Assembly (NCBI GenBank): GCA_033182465.1 | Contig: CP137323.1 | Coordinates: 2,356,001 to 2,420,000 of the forward strand | DNA: 64,000 bases | Reading direction: 5' to 3' | Source of the DNA: Sanghuangporus weigelae | Taxonomy: Eukaryota > Basidiomycota > Agaricomycetes > Hymenochaetales > Hymenochaetaceae | Shown here: one piece after another, positions 58,630 to 64,000 of the stretch | Numbering within the stretch: the stretch's first letter is position 1 | Layout: every line of letters begins with the position of its first letter | Notes under the pieces: model-generated | Database searches by the model: none | What the model saw: the letters and a program-made list of their open reading frames with translations, nothing else | What the model was told of the DNA's origin: nothing | Made by a program: the position numbers and the translations under genes

Positions 58630-60257
58630 TCAGCGATCAATAAATAATATAGATGTACCTCGGGTAAGTTCAAACGCTCCAAACGTTGCTCCAGCGGCGG
58701 GTATACTTCAACGAGTTAGTTCGTGGACCATCCGGTATGATGGGAAAACACACCTCCTAAGCACTGGAAAAGACATTCATTTCAGTCATTGATCAACCCA
58801 GACGAGAGAAAGGGGCGTACAAGATGGTGATAGTCCTCTGAAAAGACCCCGGCTAGAATACAAGTCATTATTACTATACGTCAGTGAGTCCGTACGAGCA
58901 CAGGTGCGCACAATCCACTCTCGCTAACAATAGTCTTGAACTCATGCGCGATATACTGGACAGGGGTACCTGTCGGCGGAGTAGCGCGAAGCTGGACGCG
59001 AGATTTGATGACGTCTATGGGGAATTAAATGAATAAAACTTCCGACTAATAGAAGACCGAGTGGGTACCAAGAGGATAGCAAGCTAGCCAGTACGAGATC
59101 TGATGAGGTGTGAATTTCATGTATTTAATGAAGATAGACATAATGGAAGGAACGTACGCCTCCGCAGGAGCCACTTACAAGGAGAGCCCAGACTGGCAGG
59201 CTCGAACCTGAATATCGTTCGCGAAAACGGCGCTTTGCGAACTCAAAGCCTGAGTATACGTCAGCTCTGGAGCATAGCTCTTGAGAGGGAGGTCGTACCG
59301 GAGTAGAATCTGCCGGAAAAGGAAGTCAGTAGGTAGGCATGTTTCAGAGCAAGAAGATTACGCTTACCCAGCGTAGGCTGGTATTTCTCGGGCGACAGTG
59401 ACCTGGGCAACTGATAAGACTCGACAATATCTTTCAAAATGCTTCGCTTTACCCAGAAACCACGCATAACTCCTTTTCTGAAACCCCAATGAGACCACAT
59501 CTCACTAACAAGGGCCCGTAGTCGTTTATCACCCGGACTTCCGTATTGACCTTGCATGCGCACTTTGAACATCTCAACTGGATAGAATCAAAACCTTCAG
59601 ATCAAATAGATTCTGGGGAGACAAGAAGGGAGTATACCCGGGCTTGCGAGTACGGAGTTGGCGGCACCAGCCATAGCTCCCGCCGCAGCGATTTCTTTCA
59701 AGGAAAGATCCGGAAACGGAGAGATCATACGTTTTGAGATTGCGTAGGAAGTAAAGAGGAGGGAGTTGACCCCAGCTATACCGATGAGAGGACTTGCCAT
59801 CCCTGACGATTAGGTAAATCAATATTCAAGGAATTGAGGGGTTTGATGCTATAGAAAGCTGATGACGTACCCTTCCATAAAGCGAGGACCCCTTCCTTGC
59901 GCACGGTTTGTACTAGGATATCCATAGGCCCTTTCTGCGATAAATCAATCCTCTTCTGAATGGGAGAACTAATGTTATGCTTACAAACATCCCCTCTGAC
60001 AGATATAAAGGGTTATCTCACTGAAAGAATAATGCAAGGATAAGATAAAACTCACTGGGAGCGATCTGTGCGCGGGTCTTAACCGTATCGAGAGGTTGAC
60101 CGACAAGCACTTGAGCAGCCCCACCTAACAAAATAAGAAACATCGATCCACAGATCTCTAAAACAATTTGATTCTACTCACCGACGCTTCCTGCGATGAG
60201 TTCATTCACAGTGCTCGGGTGCCATATCGTATCAAGGAATCCCGGTAATTTTGTCAT
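58630..60257 (-). CDS. Mitochondrial solute carrier (MCF), carnitine/amino-acid type
   Basis: An inner-membrane carrier with three repeats of two helices. The start at 60257 (MTKLPGFLDTIWHPSTVNEL) is preferred. An ATG at 60381 opens a hydrophobic leader that does not stay in frame. All three signature motifs are present: QPLDTVKTRAQIAP, SPVEMFKVRMQGQY and YPLDVIKSRVQLR, each followed by G-x-x-x-G or R-G-type blocks (ALWKGMASPLIG, GFWVTVAREIPAYAGFYSG, GFRGLFRGLSPSLLRSIPAA). Many introns split it, some exons being under 50 bases. The last exon can read FELTRG to a TGA at 58630, or a GTACAT donor just before could lead to another end. Motifs fit the YMC1/CRC1/ORT group, but the substrate cannot be told. 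Confidence 0.85.
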
Positions 60258-60493
60258 CTTGAATCACCTCTGTCATTATAAGTCAGTCGATAGATCCAGC
60301 ACTCGGATATAATGTTGAGCGAACCTTGACTAGAAAGAGGTTGAGAGCGAGGAAGCCAAAGAGCTGGATGGAGTGAGCCATAGTCGGTGAGAACTGCAGG
60401 ATAGATAGCACGGAAGACTCGCGTCACACACGGATCCGCGCTCTTTGTCTCTGTATCTCAGATCTGCACCACTTCTCCCAGTTCCACCTCGCC

Positions 60494-61907
60494 ATGACAA
60501 AACAATCGAAAGGGAAAGGGAAAGAAAAGGCTCCAGAGCAAAGTTTACCTTCTGCGAACTGGCTTGCTCTTCAGAAGGCATGTATGTCTTTTGACTGCAA
60601 ATTTCCCGAGTGCTCAACAGTACTAGTACTGACGATGATGAGCGCAGAAACTCAAGAATGACACGAAAACAACGTCGAGATTACCTTCAAAAAAGCGAAG
60701 AAGAATGGAGAGTGTCGCGGATGATGTAACCAGCGAAGCTGGCAGCAGCCCTCGGGAGAGTGTATCGGTTTCAAGTTTTCCGCAAGGTCGAGATTCCCCG
60801 TCACCGCATCGAGCTGTTGCATCCGGCGCCGACCCTCAAAGTCTCAAGCATGGAAGGGAGTCACTGGCGTACCTGCGTAAACTGGTGTTTGGGGAACTGG
60901 AATATTCGGAGGAGCAAAAGCAGTGCGTCTTTATCTTGCTTTCCTGACAGTTCTTCAATATTAATACAATTTTTTTCCTACAGGCCAGGGAAATATCTAG
61001 CGATAGACTGTGAAATGGTCGGTGTTGGTCCAAATGGCTCAGAATCGTCGCTCGCTCGTGTTAGTTTGGTGAACTATTATGGTGCCGTCATCTTGGACGA
61101 ATTCGTACGACAACGAGAACGTGTCACCGACTATCGAACTTTCGTCAGCGGGATAAGAGCTTCGGACATGGTTAAAGGCATGTACTTTCAGCAACTTTCA
61201 GAATCTGAATCTTCGCTCAGTTTCTTCTCTCTTCATAAGCCATCCCTTTCGCTGATGTGCAAAAGCGCGTCGACGATTTACTGAAGGATAGGATCTTAGT
61301 CGGGCACGCTTTGAATAATGACTTGAAAGCCCTTCTACTATCTCATCCTCGTAACATCATCCGTGATACTCAACTGCTTGCGGGAAAGGCACGACTACTT
61401 AAGACCAAATATCCTGCTCTTCGCAAGCTTGCGCATCAGGAGTTAGGAATTATTATTCAGGCTGGGGAGCATTCTAGTGTGCGTCTAGCTTCTTCCCAGT
61501 AGTTAATTGTTTCCTGACTTGATGTTTAGGTCACAGACGCTAGAGCTACGATGGCTTTGTACAGGCTTCATCGTAAGGAGTGGGAGAAGCAGTTCCGCAC
61601 CATTTACGGGATAACCTCTTCGTCCAAGTCATTGGGAAAGCGAAAAGCACCCGTCGAGGACGATGATGGTCGGGAATCATCAGTTACTACTGTAAAAACG
61701 TCCAAAAGGAAGGGGCAAATGGTGGTGATACCGGGAAGCGGAAAAAAGGGAATAAGCTCAGGTATATCTACAGTAGTAAAACGCGCCGGACAGAAGATCA
61801 AGATAGGTAGATTCGCGCCCGAAGCACCGAAGGAAGGAGGAGAGAAGACAAGTTGGTGGTCCACCTTGGACGGCGTTGCACCATGTTCAACCCCAGATTT
61901 ACAATAA
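60494..61907 (+). CDS. REX4: RNA exonuclease 4 (DEDDh 3'-5' exonuclease)
   Basis: A nucleolar exonuclease linked to pre-rRNA processing in yeast. The start at 60494 gives [21 protein letters not shown] basic nuclear signal (SKKRRRME) follows the first intron. The exonuclease domain shows Exo I ([12 protein letters not shown]), [30 protein letters not shown], Exo II ([19 protein letters not shown]), IRDTQLL and, across the last intron, Exo III ([20 protein letters not shown]), so the acidic residues and the histidine of DEDDh are all there. The tail is Lys/Ser-rich. There are about five exons. It shares a short divergent promoter (60258-60493) with the mitochondrial carrier. Length is normal for the family and it looks intact. 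Confidence 0.9.
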
Positions 61908-61983
61908 TTTGATTCTAATTTATTTAAAATGAGTTCAGAAGAATATAGTGGACACCCAATTTGTATGAAACGCAATACTTATT

Positions 61984-62080
61984 GCCCTTATAGCTCAGTG
62001 GTAGAGCGTACCACTTGTAGGTTGCAAAGTGAACGTACAAGTTTATGGTAAGGTCTGTCGTTCAATCCGGCATGGGGGCA
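61984..62080 (+). tRNA. tRNA-Thr, anticodon TGT, with 25-base intron
   Basis: Acceptor GCCCTTA (61984-61990) pairs with TGGGGGC (62073-62079), then discriminator A at 62080. D stem GCTC/GAGC, anticodon stem TACCA/TGGTA, loop CTTGTA with anticodon TGT at 62016-62018, T arm TGTCG-TTCAATC-CGGCA. The intron at 62020-62044 follows position 37. Within it GTACAAG can pair with the anticodon loop CTTGTA, the usual layout for the tRNA splicing endonuclease. Mature length is 72. It reads ACA and probably ACG. Confidence 0.92.
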
Positions 62081-62273
62081 TGGGCTACTTTTACAAGTTG
62101 TTTTGTCGGAGGTACATACAAGTTCTCATTTAATAGTTTTAAAACATTGAGCTTTTTGTCGCTAGCATATATACTTAGCTGGATAAGAAAGCACCTATAG
62201 AAATAAAGGATACCTACACGAGGAGACGAGTACAGGAAGAATAAAATCATATCATAAACCTAAATAACGCTCG

Positions 62274-63345
62274 TCAATACTCAACAGCATCGTCCTCGTC
62301 AACCTGCTGCGTTCGGCTTTGGTTCTCCTTTTCACCCTCTCGTTCCTTGTCCGCTTCACTGTGTGACTCTCGAGACCCGTTCTCCTTCGCTCCATCATCC
62401 ACGTCCATTTCCGCTTCCTTCCTCGTTTCTCCACGGTCAGCTGTAGGAGAACGAGCGTGGTCGGTATTCTCGTCTCCATTTTCCGTCCTGGACTCGGTGC
62501 CCTGGACAGTTGCAACTTTTCGTCGGATGGTGATGATCTCCTCGATACCCGCTGTTCTATCGAGCTTAAATTGTTCCCATTCTTTTTCAGCGGCTTCTTT
62601 CGCCTGATGCACGAAAAGTAATCGTAAGATTTCTAGACGCGGAAGAACCTATAGCGTCGATATGCCTACCAATTCCTTGCGTCTTGACAAAAAAGCTTCC
62701 TGTTCTGGTGTTAAAATAGTTGGAAGGTAGTATAAAGGAGGTGGATGGGAACGAGGTGGTAGAATGGACGACAACTTGAAGTCGCCATCCATGTCTGTAT
62801 CGGGGGGAGGAATGACATCGGCGGTAGACAAGAAATTTGAAAGATTTGGCAGATGTGTTCGGCGATACTTGTGCTAAAGAACGATGAGAGAGAGCTTACG
62901 CATGAAACAGGAAAACGACGCACGATTGAGTCTTTAAGAAGTAGCTCTTCCTCCCTGCGATTCGCAGTCACCTTTTCCTTTTTGGCTTCTTCGATTTGCC
63001 TGACATGGTCAGTCTCTTTTTTCAGTTTGCTCTGTAACCTCTGTTCAATCATCTGTCTCTTTTTTGCCTGAAACGCATTATAGGGTCAGCATCATGCTCT
63101 TCACATGAAGATATGAAATGACGAGGACATACCGCTTCACTAGCATTCCGCTCCTTGTCCTCAGCCTTGGCTTTGTTCAACGTGTTCACAAGAACTCCAA
63201 ACATAGATTTGCCGCGCTTGCGTTCTCCACCGCCGCCACGCACGCCGAGAGCATCGAGGTTCAATCGAGGTCGTCTGCCGCCCTCAGGAGCGGGCGTCGT
63301 CCGTGATTCCTGCATTGGGGAATCGATGTCCGGTGTCGGGGCCAT
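62274..63345 (-). CDS. Pinin/SDK/MemA-domain protein
   Basis: Relatives of pinin act in the nucleus with the spliceosome and exon-junction complex. The start at 63345 gives MAPTPDIDSPMQESRTTPAP. The hallmark block is GERKRGKSMFGVLVNTLNKA (R-x-x-R-M-F-G-x-L-x-G-T-L-x-x-F in the family). It is followed by a long Lys/Glu coiled coil over the next exon (RQMIEQRLQSKLKKETDHVR, then EAKKEKVTANRREEELLLK). A further exon has PPPLYYLPTILTPEQEAFLS, and the last begins AKEAAEKEWEQFKLDRTAGI. The Glu/Asp/Arg-rich C-terminal tail ends VDEDDAVEY. Four or five exons, apparently complete. A TGA at 62274 is the stop. Confidence 0.85.
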
Positions 63346-63553
63346 CGCTCGTTGTGGACTGCGAAACCGTTTTCAGATTGCTTACGGACTATATGAATTA
63401 GCGACTTACTCTTCTGTCGACATTGTTACTGCGCTTTCGGAGTCGTGGACGACGATGAGAAACGTTGAAGCGGGCGAATCGACAATCGAGCTAATCACAC
63501 GTGACTTGCAATGCAACGTCTTCTTTCTGTTCTGAATCTCACTTCAGTCCGCC

Positions 63554-64000
63554 ATGCCTCCCAAACCCAAAACTCAGCCAACGCTGAAGACAACGCAAGC
63601 GAAGCAACCATCAAAGCCAAAGCAGAAGGAAATCAGCCCTGATGAGAAATTAAAGCGACTTTTTCGGTCGCTGTCTGCTCAGGTAGACGGTGGACACTTC
63701 AAGAACGCGTTGAAGACATGCGACAAGAGTGAGTTCCCTCACGCTAGCGTACATGCGGCGATAATGACTTTGATATTGCGACTGAACTATGAATTAGTCC
63801 TTCGAATTGATGCTGAGGATGCCGACGCCTTGCAGACGAAGTTCTTCCTGCTGCTTCAGACGGAACAATATAACGCAGCTCTTGATCTAGTGGCTTCACT
63901 AGCAGACCCGGCAGCGCGAGAATTCGATAAGGCATTTGTTTTATATCGACTTCATAAGGAAAAGGAAGCCGCGGAGCTACTACCCCGCCTAAAGGCTCTG
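63554..64000 (+). CDS. SRP72: Signal recognition particle subunit SRP72, N-terminal part
   Basis: The protein part of SRP that, with SRP68, binds 7S RNA during targeting of secretory proteins to the ER. The start at 63554 gives MPPKPKTQPTLKTTQAK. Exon 1 (63554-63728) ends in a phase-1 junction and exon 2 starts at 63798. The reading runs into TPR-like helices: LKRLFRSLSAQVDGGHFKNA, then ILRIDAEDADALQTKFFLLL and FDKAFVLYRLHKEKEAAELL. This matches the N-terminal repeat region of SRP72. The gene is cut by the window end. A divergent promoter shorter than 210 bases separates it from the pinin-type gene. Confidence 0.85.
   Translation, partial: MPPKPKTQPTLKTTQAKQPSKPKQKEISPDEKLKRLFRSLSAQVDGGHFKNALKTCDKSEFPHASVHAAIMTLILRLNYELVLRIDAEDADALQTKFFLLLQTEQYNAALDLVASLADPAAREFDKAFVLYRLHKEKEAAELLPRLKAL

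Noticed and set aside
59170-59260. tRNA-like T-loop text (CAGGTTCGAGCCTG) on the minus strand
   Set aside because: The T arm does not fold to five pairs with a seven-base loop, and there is no matching acceptor stem. The stretch is an exon of the mitochondrial carrier (AKRRFRERYSGSSLPVW).
60258-60381. Earlier ATG at 60381 for the mitochondrial carrier
   Set aside because: It opens a hydrophobic leader that does not join the carrier frame through the visible splice sites; the ATG at 60257 leads directly into the first repeat.

Overview
The window is nuclear DNA of a filamentous basidiomycete, most likely a wood- or litter-decay mushroom (Agaricomycetes). Genes are dense and on both strands. 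They carry many short GT-AG introns of about 48-80 bases. Gene content fits this group: a secreted multicopper laccase, a DUF6534-type membrane protein, a Zn2Cys6 regulator, a fungal kinase of the tyrosine-kinase-like type, and two threonine tRNAs with introns. I see no LTR element, no CRISPR array and no bacterial-type operon.

Left part (1-32 kb): the end of a DUF6534 membrane protein (minus), a laccase (minus), two low-complexity proteins (8.5-12.9 kb, minus), a seven-exon unrecognised protein with an internal repeat (14.3-16.0 kb, minus), an F-box protein (16.5-18.5 kb, plus), a Zn2Cys6 transcription factor (18.9-22.4 kb, minus), a gene-poor gap of 3.7 kb, the NuA4 subunit EPL1 (26.1-29.5 kb, plus) and TIM50 of the mitochondrial import machinery (30.0-31.8 kb, minus).

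Middle and right part (33-58 kb): this is the unusual region. Six genes, here called A (33.3-34.5 kb), B (35.3-36.7 kb), C (45.1-46.3 kb), D (49.2-50.4 kb), E (52.2-53.7 kb) and F (56.4-57.8 kb), encode acidic, Ser/Pro-rich, probably disordered proteins of 358-447 residues that I do not recognise. They share an F-[DNS]-[PS]-F-A patch and a P-x-P-V-R helix-like motif. In every one a phase-0 intron follows directly after that motif. C and D sit on a 4.1-kb tandem duplication that also copied the 3' end of the inositol-3-phosphate synthase gene INO1. E and F are a second, younger pair. A tRNA-Thr, a kinase with a damaged catalytic loop, a short-chain dehydrogenase and INO1 lie between the A/B and C-F blocks.

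Right end (58.6-64 kb): ordinary housekeeping genes. These are a mitochondrial solute carrier (minus), the RNA exonuclease REX4 (plus), a second tRNA-Thr, a pinin/SDK/MemA splicing-type protein (minus) and the first part of SRP72 (plus, cut by the window end).

Exon limits were worked out by eye from splice sites and reading frame. For eleven protein genes (A-F, INO1, the F-box gene and the genes at 8.5, 10.8 and 14.3 kb) the exon lengths add up to an exact open frame. For the others the outer limits are given and the inner exons are less certain.
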